Part shown: positions 44,919 through 54,488 of the stretch, in pieces
How positions within the stretch are numbered: the stretch's first letter is position 1
How the letters are laid out: every line of letters starts with the position of its first letter
Assembly: GCF_003003885.1 (NCBI RefSeq)
Contig: NZ_PVWN01000022.1
Location: forward strand, 1-64,000
Source: Chlorogloea sp. CCALA 695
GTDB taxonomy: Bacteria; Cyanobacteriota; Cyanobacteriia; Cyanobacteriales; Chroococcidiopsidaceae
DNA length: 64,000 nucleotides
Reading direction: 5' to 3'
Translations under genes and position numbers: made by a program
The notes under the pieces: generated by a model
The model's input: the letters and a program-made list of their open reading frames with translations, nothing else
The model's database searches: none
Told to the model about the DNA's origin: nothing

Positions 44919-45620
44919 ATGAAGTTTTCCCAGCCCTATCAACCGCTTCTACTCCGCATTTTGCATGGGTTAACAGGTCTATTTTTAATTGCGGCAATTT
45001 TGACGGCTTTCTGGACTTACAACACTTTTGATGGACGTTGGGGGAAGCTTCCCCTTCCTTACTACCCTGAAATTGAAGGTTTGCATGGGACTTTTGGGCT
45101 ATTTACATTGCTCATTTTTCCCCTGTTTGTTGTTTATGCCTTTCATCGGGGACAAAAACGATTACTCCAACCGGATTTTTTAGCCAAGCTGCATCAATTT
45201 GGTAAACCTGTTTGGTGGTACACCTTCAACCGATTTTCTAACACCTTGGTAATTTTGGCACTCACGTTTGCCCTTTTTAGCGGCAAGATGATGGACGAAA
45301 AGTGGTTGCCCAATGGAGAATTAGATCGCCCTTGGTACTACGCGCACCTAATATCCTGGGTAATTATAGTTGTTTGTATCGCCCTCCATCTGCTCCTAAA
45401 TGCCAAAGTGGGAGGATTACCATTACTGCTATCGATGCTAAACTGGCGATTTCGTGCCAAAGATAGCCCTGCGTTGTGGTCTACTCATATTGCTAATTGG
45501 TGGTCTTGGCGACGGAGTACGCAATTAAGCTTAAAATCTATTTCTCTACTTACTGTTTTAGAAATAGTGGTGCTGATAAGTATTGTGGCTGCGTGGATAA
45601 TTTCGCTATTGAAATTTTAA
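44919..45620 (+). CDS. Cytochrome b-like membrane protein
   Basis: The 233-residue membrane protein has about five helices. An early RILHGLTGLF segment and an intermediate EGLHGTFGLF, then YAHLISWVIIVVCIALHLLL, supply His residues placed as heme ligands in b-type cytochrome domains. Acidic and aromatic loops link the helices (RWGKLPLPYYPE). No signal peptide is seen. Heme binding is inference. It lies downstream of the ferredoxin, and a shared electron-transfer role is possible but not shown. Related genes are found widely in cyanobacteria. Confidence 0.78.
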   Translation: MKFSQPYQPLLLRILHGLTGLFLIAAILTAFWTYNTFDGRWGKLPLPYYPEIEGLHGTFGLFTLLIFPLFVVYAFHRGQKRLLQPDFLAKLHQFGKPVWWYTFNRFSNTLVILALTFALFSGKMMDEKWLPNGELDRPWYYAHLISWVIIVVCIALHLLLNAKVGGLPLLLSMLNWRFRAKDSPALWSTHIANWWSWRRSTQLSLKSISLLTVLEIVVLISIVAAWIISLLKF

Positions 45621-45691
45621 ATTTTTACTGATTAGCAAAAGGAATAAGGATTAATCGCTAGGCTAGAGATGGGGAAAAAGGAGCATAGGGC

Positions 45692-46744
45692 ATGACAACA
45701 GATGTTTTGGTTATTGGTGGTGGAGTAATTGGTTTAGCGACAGCGATTGAATTAAAATTGCGATCGCACTCTGTAACTATAGTTGCCCGTGATTTCCACT
45801 CCGCCGCAAGTCACGCCGCCGCCGGAATGTTAGCGCCCGAAGCCGAACAAATTTCCCCCGGCGCAATGTTAGAACTATGCTTGCTGTCGCGGCAGCTATA
45901 TCCTGATTGGACGAGCAAAATTGAGCATCTTAGCGGTTTAAATACGGGCTATTGGAATTGTGGCATTTTAGCCCCAGTTTACGAAAAAACTAATCGAAAC
46001 AATGCCCGATGGCTAGATAAAAGCGCAACTTCTAAGCATCAGCCTAATTTAAGTTCCGAAATAGTCGGTAGTTGGTGGTATCCCGACGATGGACAGGTAG
46101 ATAATCGGGCTTTAACTAATGTACTGCGCGCCTGTGCGATCGCTCTAGGTGTAATTATTCAAGATAAAGTCACAGTAAAAAACTTTATCTATGAACAAAA
46201 TCGCGTTACAGGGGTTTGCACCACAACTAACGATCTTATCCATGCCGAACATTATGTATTAGCAACGGGCGCTTGGTCACAGGAATTATTACCTATACCA
46301 GTACATCCTAAAAAAGGACAAATGCTGTCGGTACGTGCAACTGATAAAGAATTGTCCTTAAAGCAAGTTTTATTTGGCTCAGATATATACATAGTGCCGC
46401 GTACAGATGGGAGAATTATTATCGGTGCAACTAGCGAAGACGTGGGCTTTACTCCTCACAATACTCCCGCAGGTGTGCAATTACTTCTCCAACGAGCTAT
46501 TCGCCTTTATCCGCCATTACAGCATTATCCTATTGAGGAATTTTGGTGGGGTTTTCGTCCCGCAACGCCAGATGAGTTGCCAATTTTAGGCGCTAGTCCT
46601 TACTTTAATCTCACTCTTGCCACTGGTCATTATCGTAATGGCATACTTTTAGCCCCCGCCACCGCTAATCTAATTGCTGATGTCATAACTAACAAAACTT
46701 CTCCTTTATTAGAACATTTCCACTACTCGCGGTTTTACAGTTAG
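45692..46744 (+). CDS. thiO: Glycine oxidase ThiO
   Basis: The 350-residue FAD enzyme starts with the Rossmann motif VLVIGGGVIGLATAIEL. AAGMLAPEAE near residue 45 and TGHYRNGILLAPATA near the end are the ThiO signature. It oxidises glycine to iminoacetate, the substrate of ThiG, for thiazole synthesis. It begins 12 bases after the ribosome-binding AAAAGGAGC and lies 27 bases upstream of thiG. In some cyanobacteria the two are one fused gene; here they are separate. I find no TPP riboswitch in the 71 bases before it. Confidence 0.94.
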   Translation: MTTDVLVIGGGVIGLATAIELKLRSHSVTIVARDFHSAASHAAAGMLAPEAEQISPGAMLELCLLSRQLYPDWTSKIEHLSGLNTGYWNCGILAPVYEKTNRNNARWLDKSATSKHQPNLSSEIVGSWWYPDDGQVDNRALTNVLRACAIALGVIIQDKVTVKNFIYEQNRVTGVCTTTNDLIHAEHYVLATGAWSQELLPIPVHPKKGQMLSVRATDKELSLKQVLFGSDIYIVPRTDGRIIIGATSEDVGFTPHNTPAGVQLLLQRAIRLYPPLQHYPIEEFWWGFRPATPDELPILGASPYFNLTLATGHYRNGILLAPATANLIADVITNKTSPLLEHFHYSRFYS

Positions 46745-46771
46745 AGATATTTCCTTTCCCCTTTTTTGAAA

Positions 46772-47599
46772 ATGCAGACACTTAATCACTCCATAGAACA
46801 ATTTTTAGATCGCCCCTTAACTATTGCGGGTAAAACCTTTCAATCGCGCTTGATGACAGGTACGGGTAAGTACCGCAGTATAGAAGAAATGCAGCAAAGT
46901 ATTATTCAAAGTGGCTGTCAAATTGTTACCGTTGCCGTGCGGAGAGTGCAAACCAACGCCCCAGGACATGAAGGCTTGGCAGAAGCGCTAGATTGGACAA
47001 AAATTTGGATGTTGCCTAATACAGCAGGCTGCCAGACGGCGGAGGAAGCGATCCGCGTGGCACGGCTAGGGCGAGAAATGGCGAAGTTATTAGGACAAGA
47101 AGATAATAACTTTGTTAAATTAGAAGTTATCCCCGATCCTAAATACTTACTTCCCGATCCGATTGGGACTTTGGAAGCTGCCGAAAAGCTTGTTAAAGAA
47201 GGCTTTGCCGTTCTACCTTATATTAATGCCGATCCAATGTTGGCTAAACGGTTAGAAAATGTGGGTTGTGCAACAGTTATGCCTTTAGCTTCCCCTATTG
47301 GTTCGGGGCAAGGGATGAAAAATGCAGCAAATATTGCCATAATTATTGAAAACTCTGGCATTCCTGTAGTAGTAGATGCTGGCATTGGTACGCCTAGCGA
47401 AGCAGCGCAGGCAATGGAAATGGGCGCAGATGCTTTACTTATTAATAGCGCGATCGCACTGGCTCAAAATGCCCCAATTATGGCTCAGGCAATGAACCTC
47501 GCAACAAAGGCGGGGCGCATGGCTTACCTAGCTGGACGTATCCCCATTAAAGATTATGCGATTGCAAGTTCCCCCTCAATCGGCACAATTACTAGCTAA
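46772..47599 (+). CDS. thiG: Thiazole synthase ThiG
   Basis: The 275-residue TIM-barrel enzyme has [13 protein letters not shown], a Schiff-base Lys in [13 protein letters not shown], and the closing [12 protein letters not shown]-like [12 protein letters not shown]. It forms the thiazole phosphate of thiamine from deoxyxylulose phosphate, iminoacetate (ThiO) and ThiS thiocarboxylate. I prefer ATG 46772 over the TTG two codons earlier. It is the second gene of the thiO-thiG pair. A short hairpin (47609-47632) follows. Confidence 0.94.
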   Translation: MQTLNHSIEQFLDRPLTIAGKTFQSRLMTGTGKYRSIEEMQQSIIQSGCQIVTVAVRRVQTNAPGHEGLAEALDWTKIWMLPNTAGCQTAEEAIRVARLGREMAKLLGQEDNNFVKLEVIPDPKYLLPDPIGTLEAAEKLVKEGFAVLPYINADPMLAKRLENVGCATVMPLASPIGSGQGMKNAANIAIIIENSGIPVVVDAGIGTPSEAAQAMEMGADALLINSAIALAQNAPIMAQAMNLATKAGRMAYLAGRIPIKDYAIASSPSIGTITS

Positions 47600-47608
47600 T
47601 AATTAACT

Positions 47609-47632
47609 CTCCAGTCTTTTCTAAGGCTGGAG
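47609..47632 (+). terminator. Possible hairpin after thiG
   Basis: CTCCAG pairs with CTGGAG across a 12-base loop. No T run follows, so termination strength is uncertain. Confidence 0.4.
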
Positions 47633-47721
47633 GGTATGTAAAGATTTATTTCTAAATTTTGTGAGTTTATTTACAACTTTATGTTACGATTGGCAAATTA
47701 ACTAGCAAAACGGTAGAAAAT

Positions 47722-47901
47722 ATGCCATACACAACAGAAGAAGGCGGTCGTCTAAATAACTTCGCTAAAGAGCCAGTAGTTTACCAAGCCGAAGATCCTA
47801 CAGGTACAGAAAAGCGCAATTATGTCTTTTTGGGAATAGTTGCCGCAGCTTTAGTTGGTGGTTTAGTATTTGTAGCTGTGTCTGTATCCTCCGTAAGCTA
47901 A
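47722..47901 (+). CDS. psb34: Photosystem II assembly protein Psb34
   Basis: This is a 59-residue protein. A soluble N-terminal half starts MPYTTEEGGRLNNFAKEPV, and one membrane helix (about residues 35-55) follows NYVFLGIVA. This matches the ssl1498/Psb34 family, which binds PSII assembly intermediates next to HliA-type proteins. The stop overlaps the stop of the convergent dehydrogenase gene by 4 bases. It is fully intact and is preceded by an AT-rich leader of about 120 bases. Confidence 0.88.
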   Translation: MPYTTEEGGRLNNFAKEPVVYQAEDPTGTEKRNYVFLGIVAAALVGGLVFVAVSVSSVS

Positions 47902-48767
47902 ACTTCACAATCAGGGGCGATCGCACTAAATAGTGATGAGTAGTCAGCATCCGCAAACCCGCTAGTTATCGCTATTTCCAATATTTTTTTCACCCCTTCA
48001 ATACTGCTAATATTCATCCCTTCCCCTTGAGCTTCATTGATAAATAACTCCGTATCTTTCAATAAGTGCTTAGTAGGGAAATTGGGATTAGAATAATTGC
48101 GATCGCGCATTCGCTGCAATTTTTTGTCAAAAGTGGGCGCATATAAGGCACTTTGACGGAGAATTTGCATAAAGATGTCTACATCGGCCCCCTGACGCTC
48201 GACAAATCCTAAACTGAGAGCAAAAGCTGTACTAAGAGAAGCAATTAATTGATTTAAGGCTAGTTTAATTGCTGATGCTGCGCCTACTTCTCCAATTAGC
48301 AAAGGTTTAGCCCCAAAGTTTTGTAACAAAGCCTGCCAACGTTCAAATTGCGCCTCTGTACTGCCTACCATAACTATTAGTTTGCCCGATTGGGCTTCGG
48401 GAATGCTACCTAAAACTGGTGCTTCTAAGTATTCACCCCCGGCGGCAATAATATCCTTAGCGATCGCTATACTTTCAGTGGGTGCGATCGTACTCATTTG
48501 AATTACAGTCTTTTCGGCTAAATGTTGCTTAATATCCTCCGATAACAACAGGCTACGGATAGCGGAGGCATTAGTAAGCATGAGAATAATACAATCGCTA
48601 CCGATAATTGCCTCTAGGGGCTGCTGGGCAATCCTTACCCCCGCCTTCTGGAGCGGTTCTAGCTTCTCAAGAGTGCGATTGTAAGCTATTAAGTCAATTT
48701 CAGCCTCTACAAGCTTTTGAGCCATTGGTAGCCCCATTAGCCCTGTTCCAATAAAACCTACTTGCAT
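47898..48767 (-). CDS. NAD(P)-dependent hydroxyacid dehydrogenase (HIBADH family)
   Basis: The 289-residue protein begins with the Rossmann motif GFIGTGLMGLPMAQKL and contains LEAPVLGSIPEAQSGKLIVMVG, the family's substrate-binding stretch. The catalytic Lys lies in IKLALNQLIA (about residue 169). Members oxidise 3-hydroxyisobutyrate, glyoxylate/succinic-semialdehyde derivatives or tartronate semialdehyde, so the exact substrate cannot be told. It is followed 3 bases upstream in sequence by an alpha/beta hydrolase gene on the same strand, probably one operon. Confidence 0.9.
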   Translation of the reverse strand: MQVGFIGTGLMGLPMAQKLVEAEIDLIAYNRTLEKLEPLQKAGVRIAQQPLEAIIGSDCIILMLTNASAIRSLLLSEDIKQHLAEKTVIQMSTIAPTESIAIAKDIIAAGGEYLEAPVLGSIPEAQSGKLIVMVGSTEAQFERWQALLQNFGAKPLLIGEVGAASAIKLALNQLIASLSTAFALSLGFVERQGADVDIFMQILRQSALYAPTFDKKLQRMRDRNYSNPNFPTKHLLKDTELFINEAQGEGMNISSIEGVKKILEIAITSGFADADYSSLFSAIAPDCEV

Positions 48768-48770
48768 AAA

Positions 48771-49637
48771 TCACACAGTTTCTAAAAATTCTTGCATATA
48801 TTGATTGACTAACTGCGGTTGCTCTTGCTGTACTAAATGCCCAACGTTGGCAATATACTTGATTTGCAAGTTTCTAACGTAAGCTTGGGTACTGTAAGTC
48901 AACTCCTTACCAAGAGCTACATCGCTTTCACCCCAAATCATTAATGTCGGCACTTCCAAAATACTCCAATCTGTACTCAGCATCCTTTGACGCGGAATAT
49001 TGCGATAATAATTCAACATCGCTGTTAGAGCGCCGCGTTTTGATACGGCATCTTTGTAAGCTTCAATATCCGTTTTAGTCAGAGCATTTTTATTAACTAA
49101 TTCCGCAGTAAATGCTGTTTCGATTAATTGATAATCCGAAGCTTGAATTAATGCTTCAGGAATCTCCGGTAGCTGAAAAAAGAACATATACCAACTGCGA
49201 AGCAATTGCTGGGGAGTGCGTAAACCTTCCGCCATTCTAGCGGGATGGGGCATATTTAAGACAATTAGCTTTTCTACCATCTGGGGGCGAGAGTAAGCAA
49301 AATGCCAGGCGATCGCACCTCCCCAATCATGCCCTACTAATACGCACTTGTCGTAACCCAAACCTGTAATTACACCTTCAATATCTTTAATAAATTCATC
49401 CATCACGTAAGCTGATTGCGCTTTTGGCTTATCGCTGTCGTTGTAACCGCGTAAATCTAGCGCTACAACTTGGTAATCTGTCGCAAATGCTGGGATTTGA
49501 TGCCGCCAGGAGTACCAAAATTCCGGAAATCCATGCAGCATTAACATCAATGCCCCATTTCCCTGGGTTACGTAGTGTAGTTTTACGCCGTTTGTTGTAA
49601 TGTATTCGTGCTGCCAAGAATCTGTAATTGCCGTCAT
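48771..49637 (-). CDS. Epoxide-hydrolase-like alpha/beta hydrolase
   Basis: The 288-residue protein has HGFPEFWYSWRHQIP, the oxyanion segment of epoxide hydrolases and haloalkane dehalogenases, and GHDWGGAIAWHF with the nucleophile Asp. The closing ANVGHLVQQEQP gives the His. A lid domain lies at about residues 130-220. It lies 3 bases upstream of the hydroxyacid dehydrogenase start, so the two are probably cotranscribed. Hydrolysis of an epoxide or an ester is expected; the substrate is unknown. Confidence 0.9.
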   Translation of the reverse strand: MTAITDSWQHEYITTNGVKLHYVTQGNGALMLMLHGFPEFWYSWRHQIPAFATDYQVVALDLRGYNDSDKPKAQSAYVMDEFIKDIEGVITGLGYDKCVLVGHDWGGAIAWHFAYSRPQMVEKLIVLNMPHPARMAEGLRTPQQLLRSWYMFFFQLPEIPEALIQASDYQLIETAFTAELVNKNALTKTDIEAYKDAVSKRGALTAMLNYYRNIPRQRMLSTDWSILEVPTLMIWGESDVALGKELTYSTQAYVRNLQIKYIANVGHLVQQEQPQLVNQYMQEFLETV

Positions 49638-49789
49638 AATTAATACTCCTTAAAATTGGCTACTAATTTAGTATCGCTTGAGTTTATTAAATTAAAATTA
49701 CCAAACTTGGTTATAATTTATACAGTTAAGCAGATGTATTTATTAATTATTTTTTGGTAAGTATCGTTTGTATAAGTATATTTTTAATC

Positions 49790-50611
49790 ATGGCACAACA
49801 ATTAATGCAGGAACGTTCTTTATGGATAGAACGGTTAGCCCGATTTGGCTACGCGGCTAAGGGCATTGTTTACGGTATAGTTGGACTGTTAGCCGCTCAA
49901 GCAGCTTTTGGTTCTGGCGGACAAACTACCGATACTAAAGGCGCTTTAAGTGCGATTGTAACGCAACCATTTGGAAAATTTTTACTAAGTTTAGTTGCAA
50001 TCGGGTTAATTGGCTACTCACTTTGGCGTTTTATTCAAGCAATTAAAGACCCTGAACATAAAGGGACAAAACCTAAAGGTTTAGCACAACGTATTGGTTA
50101 TGCAGCTAATGGTTTTATTTATGGAAGTTTAGCCTTAAGTGCGATTAGAATTGTGATCGGTTCAGGGAGTGGTGGTAATAGTAACTCTACCCAAGATTGG
50201 ACAGGAAAATTACTTTCTCAACCTTTCGGACAGTGGCTTGTAGGAACAATTGGCGCGGCGGTAATTGGCTTAGGTTTTTATCAATTTTATAAAGCTTACA
50301 AAGCCAAGTTTCGTAAAGAAATGGATTTGAGCCAGGTAAGTGATGTACAACAAAATTGGATAATTGCGATCGGTAGGTTTGGTTTAGCAGCGCGGGGTGT
50401 GGTATTTTGTATTATTGGATTCTTCTTAATTCAAGCTGCGCGTCAATACGACGTGCGCGAAGTACGTGGGTTAGGTGAAGCTTTACAGGTACTACAACAA
50501 CAACCTTATGGCCCTTGGCTTCTGGGTATAGTGGCGCTAGGTTTAGTTGCTTATGGCATCTATATGATAATTCAAGGGCGCTATCGTCATTTGAATACAC
50601 AAGAAATTTAG
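49790..50611 (+). CDS. DUF1206 membrane protein
   Basis: The 273-residue protein consists of three DUF1206 repeats, each with two membrane helices. The repeats begin RFGYAAKGIVYGIVG, RIGYAANGFIYGSLA and RFGLAARGVVFCIIG. The start ATG 49790 places the first repeat at residue 15, which is typical. The function of DUF1206 is unknown. No partner gene is adjacent, and a HIP1-containing hairpin terminator follows the stop. Confidence 0.9.
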   Translation: MAQQLMQERSLWIERLARFGYAAKGIVYGIVGLLAAQAAFGSGGQTTDTKGALSAIVTQPFGKFLLSLVAIGLIGYSLWRFIQAIKDPEHKGTKPKGLAQRIGYAANGFIYGSLALSAIRIVIGSGSGGNSNSTQDWTGKLLSQPFGQWLVGTIGAAVIGLGFYQFYKAYKAKFRKEMDLSQVSDVQQNWIIAIGRFGLAARGVVFCIIGFFLIQAARQYDVREVRGLGEALQVLQQQPYGPWLLGIVALGLVAYGIYMIIQGRYRHLNTQEI

Positions 50612-50630
50612 CTTAGTAATATTTTTAAAT

Positions 50631-50657
50631 AAAGCCGTGCGATCGCATGGCTTTTTT
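50631..50657 (+). terminator. Intrinsic terminator with HIP1 core
   Basis: AAAGCC and GGCTTT frame a stem whose top is TGCGATCGCA, the HIP1 palindrome, followed by six T. It is 20 bases after the DUF1206 stop. Confidence 0.8.
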
Positions 50658-50824
50658 GTGCGTAAATTAATAAAAACCTAGAATTAACGCATTTATTTTA
50701 TTAATACTTGACCTTTTCCGACTATCGGACATAAGTAATTAGCTTAATTTGGGATTGAAATTAAAATAAAGTTTTTGGATAAAAATTTAAATTTTCCTAT
50801 TTATCTGCGTAAGGATCGTTGCAA

Positions 50825-52132
50825 ATGTCATTATTAACAGTAATCAATAGCACTGTTTTTATAAAATCTAATCAAGACTTAAGTAAATTAACTAATAAAG
50901 ATAAGTTTAGGATCAACGCGGGAGAAAAACTTAATATCAAATATGCGTTTAAAGCAGGAGATAGCTGTCTTGTAAAGTTAGAACAAGAGCTTGGTACTGT
51001 GGGCAAATTAGGCTATTTTTCGCGAAAAGATATTGATGTTGAAATTGCTGAAGTTCGGGGTATCTGGCTCACAAATGTTGACAGTGATATATTGCATTCT
51101 CGCGCTCAGATTGAGGTGGGTTTGCAAAGGCTCAAAAGCTTAGGTTTTAACACTATTTATCCGGTAGTTTGGCAACGGGGTTTTACCCTTTATCCTAGCA
51201 AAGTTGCCCAAGATTTTATAGGGTTTTCTGTAATTAAAACTTCTAGTTTTTTTCAAGATAGAGATATGCTATCAGAAGTTATAGAAATAGCGAAACCTCT
51301 AAAGTTAAGGGTTATTCCTTGGTTTGAGTATGGTTTAATGACTCTCCCAAACTCTCCCTTAGCTCAAAACCATCTTGATTTATTAACTCTAGATATTAGA
51401 CAAAATCCAATTAGATTAAAAAGCCACGATAGTAATAAGCGCGATATTCAAGTTTGGTTAAATCCCTGTCAACCGAAAGTAAAACAATTCATGGTTGACT
51501 TAATTGCTGAAATTGTCGAAAACTATGAAATTGATGGGATTCAATTAGACGATCATTTTGGATTTCCGGTAGAAATGGGCTACGATTTATTTACCCAAAA
51601 TCTCTATAAAACTGAACAAAGTATTAAAGATGTTCCTGCTAATCATCAAGATCCAAAATGGGTAAGTTGGGCAACTATAAAAACTACTGAATTACTAGAA
51701 AAAATATTTCATGCTGTTAAAAGCAAGCGGTCAGATTGCTTAGTTTCTATTTCTCCTAACCCTCTAAACTTTGCTAAAAAATATTATTTAGCAGATTGGG
51801 AATCATGGGTGAAACAGGGTTTAGCAGAGGAAATCGTTTTGCAAGTATATCGAGATAATCTACCTCGTTTTTTGGGAGAAATAAGTAAGTTAGAAGTTAT
51901 AAAATCTAAAAACCATATTCCGGTTAGCATTGGTATTTTAACTGGACTTAAAAATAAACCTGTTGCTCTTGATTGGATTAAACAACAAATCCATGAAACT
52001 CGCGCAGCTAAACTCGCTGGGGTGTCTTTTTTCTTCTATGAAAGTCTGTTTAATGAAATTGTCCTAAATCCCAGTAATATATTGCAGATAACGCCTAGAA
52101 ATTTAGCACAGATTGAGAATTTATTTGGATAG
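50825..52132 (+). CDS. Family-10-like glycosyl hydrolase (DUF187 type)
   Basis: The product is about 435 residues. A short N-terminal SH3-like beta segment (LVKLEQELGTVGKLGYF) precedes the DUF187 TIM barrel. The barrel begins RGIWLTNVDSDILHS and includes YPVVWQRGFTLYPSKVA, then IDGIQLDDHFGFP near residue 240 with the catalytic-type acids. I chose ATG 50825 over a TTG two codons earlier, using AAGGA as the ribosome-binding site. No signal peptide is seen, which is unusual for a cell-wall hydrolase. It is monocistronic. Confidence 0.85.
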   Translation: MSLLTVINSTVFIKSNQDLSKLTNKDKFRINAGEKLNIKYAFKAGDSCLVKLEQELGTVGKLGYFSRKDIDVEIAEVRGIWLTNVDSDILHSRAQIEVGLQRLKSLGFNTIYPVVWQRGFTLYPSKVAQDFIGFSVIKTSSFFQDRDMLSEVIEIAKPLKLRVIPWFEYGLMTLPNSPLAQNHLDLLTLDIRQNPIRLKSHDSNKRDIQVWLNPCQPKVKQFMVDLIAEIVENYEIDGIQLDDHFGFPVEMGYDLFTQNLYKTEQSIKDVPANHQDPKWVSWATIKTTELLEKIFHAVKSKRSDCLVSISPNPLNFAKKYYLADWESWVKQGLAEEIVLQVYRDNLPRFLGEISKLEVIKSKNHIPVSIGILTGLKNKPVALDWIKQQIHETRAAKLAGVSFFFYESLFNEIVLNPSNILQITPRNLAQIENLFG

Positions 52133-52445
52133 CATCCTGGAAACAAGAGGAATTAGACGAATATATCTGTTAATATCTTTTCTTAGGTGCGATCACTTAT
52201 CTCAACCTAAAAGTGAAACTTGCCACCAATTCTCAGTATTATTACCTAGTTTTTTCAGTTTTAATTTGCTGTCATCTATACAAAGACATATTCCTACTAT
52301 CATTTAAGCGTAAAATTGCTAAGATATAAATCTGATTATTAAGTAATTAGTAACTCTTGTATATTATTGTGTTATTTTTTTGTTATTTTATAGCTGCATT
52401 GAGTATATTTTTAAAAGATAAAGAAATTATTAAGAAGAGGTTTCT
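52133..52445. other. AT-rich intergenic, no gene seen
   Basis: These 313 bases are very AT-rich. A plus-strand frame (52113-52307) has no family signature and overlaps the hydrolase end, so I do not call it a gene. A promoter for the small gene at 52446 is expected near its end; AAGAGG at about 52435-52440 is its ribosome-binding site. Confidence 0.4.
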
Positions 52446-52655
52446 ATGACTCCAGCAATTTTACGTCGGCTGTGGTCGGTAGTCGAAGCTACCCAGGCTC
52501 ATACTCTACTAAAACTCGATGATGCCAGCCTTGTACAGTGGTTAATTAAGCAAACTACTAATACAACATTTTTAGATGGTAGCCAAACCGATGTCCTGAG
52601 CGACTATATAGAGTCACGTCTAACTTTAATTCGAGATTTGGCTCAAGAACGTTAA
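52446..52655 (+). CDS. Small conserved helical protein
   Basis: This 69-residue protein is mostly helical (LRRLWSVVEATQAHTLLKLDD, then SDYIESRLTLIRDLAQER). It has no membrane segment. I have the impression of a conserved cyanobacterial protein of unknown role. The start ATG 52446 has AAGAGG six bases before it. It converges with a TM-bearing hypothetical gene 18 bases away. No function can be given. Confidence 0.75.
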   Translation: MTPAILRRLWSVVEATQAHTLLKLDDASLVQWLIKQTTNTTFLDGSQTDVLSDYIESRLTLIRDLAQER

Positions 52656-52673
52656 TTAGCACTAAATATTTAA

Positions 52674-53180
52674 TTATAAAGGATTAGGTATTGGTGCTAA
52701 AGGCGGAAAACTTTGCAAGGAACGATTGTTAGTTGTTGCCAGCGCTTGAGCTACAAAAGTATAGCCGAGGTAAGCCGGAACAACTATAGCAATGGAGAGC
52801 GCGATCGCACTTAGCCACTTGCCAGGTTGCCAAGCAGAACTGTAAGCGCAACGATAGGGATCGCGGTTAAGAAATTCAGGTTTAATAATTTCTCGTAAAG
52901 CGATAGGTCGCTTGAAACGCACGCGGCGATCATCTAGTTTTTCCAACAAAATCCAGCCAGCTTCCATTTCTTCGTCACATAAAAGCTGGAAAACTCCTGG
53001 ATCTTTGAACAAATTACGTTTAGCACGGACAATTTTAAACTCCCATCCTACCAAACGCGGATCTTTAAGTTCTTCTTCTTTGCCAAAGCCATTACTATGA
53101 TGCTCGGATGTACCGTTAGATTCGTAGGCTTCGTAAGGCGTTAACATTTCTTCTTCCTCCACATTTTGTTTTAGGTTCAT
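52674..53180 (-). CDS. Conserved hypothetical protein with C-terminal helix
   Basis: The 168-residue protein has a polar N-terminal region (about 1-45), then a compact segment LVGWEFKIVRAKRNLFKDPGV with a long basic helix and RVRFKRPIA. One membrane helix lies near residues 124-143, followed by a short Pro-rich tail. It is probably anchored in a membrane with most of the protein in the cytosol. I know no named family; the pattern is typical of cyanobacterial-only proteins. It lies between convergent and same-strand genes and shows no link to ribD. Confidence 0.75.
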   Translation of the reverse strand: MNLKQNVEEEEMLTPYEAYESNGTSEHHSNGFGKEEELKDPRLVGWEFKIVRAKRNLFKDPGVFQLLCDEEMEAGWILLEKLDDRRVRFKRPIALREIIKPEFLNRDPYRCAYSSAWQPGKWLSAIALSIAIVVPAYLGYTFVAQALATTNNRSLQSFPPLAPIPNPL

Positions 53181-53282
53181 AGGATTAGTTGCCCGAATTT
53201 TCTGATCATAATTACGACACTACTGAATACTGCACTACTGATAAACAGGCTACAAAAAGAATTTCTCAGGGAAACGAACTTA

Positions 53283-54431
53283 TTACTGGGGTATTTGCTT
53301 AAGGGGAAAATACCCTTCAATTAACCAATCTGCTCCTACACTCCGCGCCTTGTAGCGCTCTAGGGTAAGAGCCTGAGTCATGTTGGTTAAATTCAATTCA
53401 CCCACTGGGGAAAAAGCCTGACTACCACCAATAATTTTTGGGGCAATAAAAGCAAGCACTTTTTGAACTGCACCACAGGAAATCGCGCTGGCGGCTAAAG
53501 TACCTCCACATTCCCACAATACGGACATAATACCCAAAGAATATAAATACTTCATTGCCTCAGTTGGTGTCAAAGGGTCTAATTCCACAACCATTACTCC
53601 CTTGGCTAACAGCATTTGTTGAAAATCTCTATTCACTCCTACGGCGGTTAATACTAAAGTGGGTGCGGAGGCTATTTCTTGCCATAGGTGAGCTTCGGCG
53701 GGTAAATCTAAGGTACGGCTCATTACTACGCGCAAGGGGTTCTTAGCCTCCCCAAGCCTACTCGTCAACTTGGGATTGTCTAACCTTAAAGTGTTACCCC
53801 CAATAATGATCGCATCGCAAGCCCCCCGCAACTTATGCACCTCACTCCGGGCGGCTTCCCCAGTAATCCAAGCACTATGACCGTTACTGGTGGCAATTTT
53901 GCCATCGAGAGTCATAGCATACTTTAAAATGCCAAAAGGCTGATGGTACACAATCCGATGAATAAAAGCCTCGTTTAACAAACGGCAATCAGCTTCCTCT
54001 ACTCCTACTACTACCTCTATTCCCGCAGAGCGCAATCGGGCAATACCTCCACCAGAAACGCGCGGATCGGGGTCAACCATCCCGACTACGACTTTGGCTA
54101 CCTTAGAATCGACTACAGCCTCGCTACAAGGAGGAGTTCGCCCGTAATGATTGCAAGGCTCTAGATTTACGTAAAGTGTTGCACCCGTTGCTCGGCTTCC
54201 GGCAGCTTTGAGCGCAAAAACTTCAGCATGGGGTTGACCTGCGCCGGGGTGGAAACCTTCGCCGATAATTTCGCCATTAAGAACTACTACCGAGCCTACG
54301 AGCGGATTAGGGGCTGTGCGTCCTAGGGCGTTACGAGCTAGAGACAAACACCGTTGCATCATCTCTTTGTCAAAGGCAGTAACTACTGCCCTTTGCAGCG
54401 AATTGTTTGAGGCATCTGAGGGAAAGTTCAC
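53283..54431 (-). CDS. ribD: Bifunctional riboflavin deaminase/reductase RibD
   Basis: The 382-residue protein has an N-terminal zinc deaminase with HAEVFAL and PCNHYGRTPPCSE (about residues 72-100). The C-terminal reductase starts GKIATSNGHSAW and holds GGNTLRLDNPKL and the IGGSQAF-like IIGGSQAFSP. It performs steps two and three of riboflavin synthesis. No FMN riboswitch is evident in the short upstream gap. It is monocistronic, downstream of mreD. Confidence 0.94.
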   Translation of the reverse strand: MNFPSDASNNSLQRAVVTAFDKEMMQRCLSLARNALGRTAPNPLVGSVVVLNGEIIGEGFHPGAGQPHAEVFALKAAGSRATGATLYVNLEPCNHYGRTPPCSEAVVDSKVAKVVVGMVDPDPRVSGGGIARLRSAGIEVVVGVEEADCRLLNEAFIHRIVYHQPFGILKYAMTLDGKIATSNGHSAWITGEAARSEVHKLRGACDAIIIGGNTLRLDNPKLTSRLGEAKNPLRVVMSRTLDLPAEAHLWQEIASAPTLVLTAVGVNRDFQQMLLAKGVMVVELDPLTPTEAMKYLYSLGIMSVLWECGGTLAASAISCGAVQKVLAFIAPKIIGGSQAFSPVGELNLTNMTQALTLERYKARSVGADWLIEGYFPLKQIPQ

Positions 54432-54488
54432 GTAAATAGATTATTTTTAATGCTGGGCAATATTATAAGGGCGATCGCCAATAGGTAA

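Noticed and set aside
45621-45691. A TPP riboswitch before thiO-thiG.
   Set aside because: The 71-base gap is too short and shows none of the conserved TPP aptamer segments.
52113-52307. A 64-codon plus-strand frame after the glycosyl hydrolase.
   Set aside because: It overlaps the hydrolase end in another frame, and its product resembles no protein family.
54432-54488. An FMN riboswitch before ribD.
   Set aside because: The 57-base gap is too short for the aptamer.
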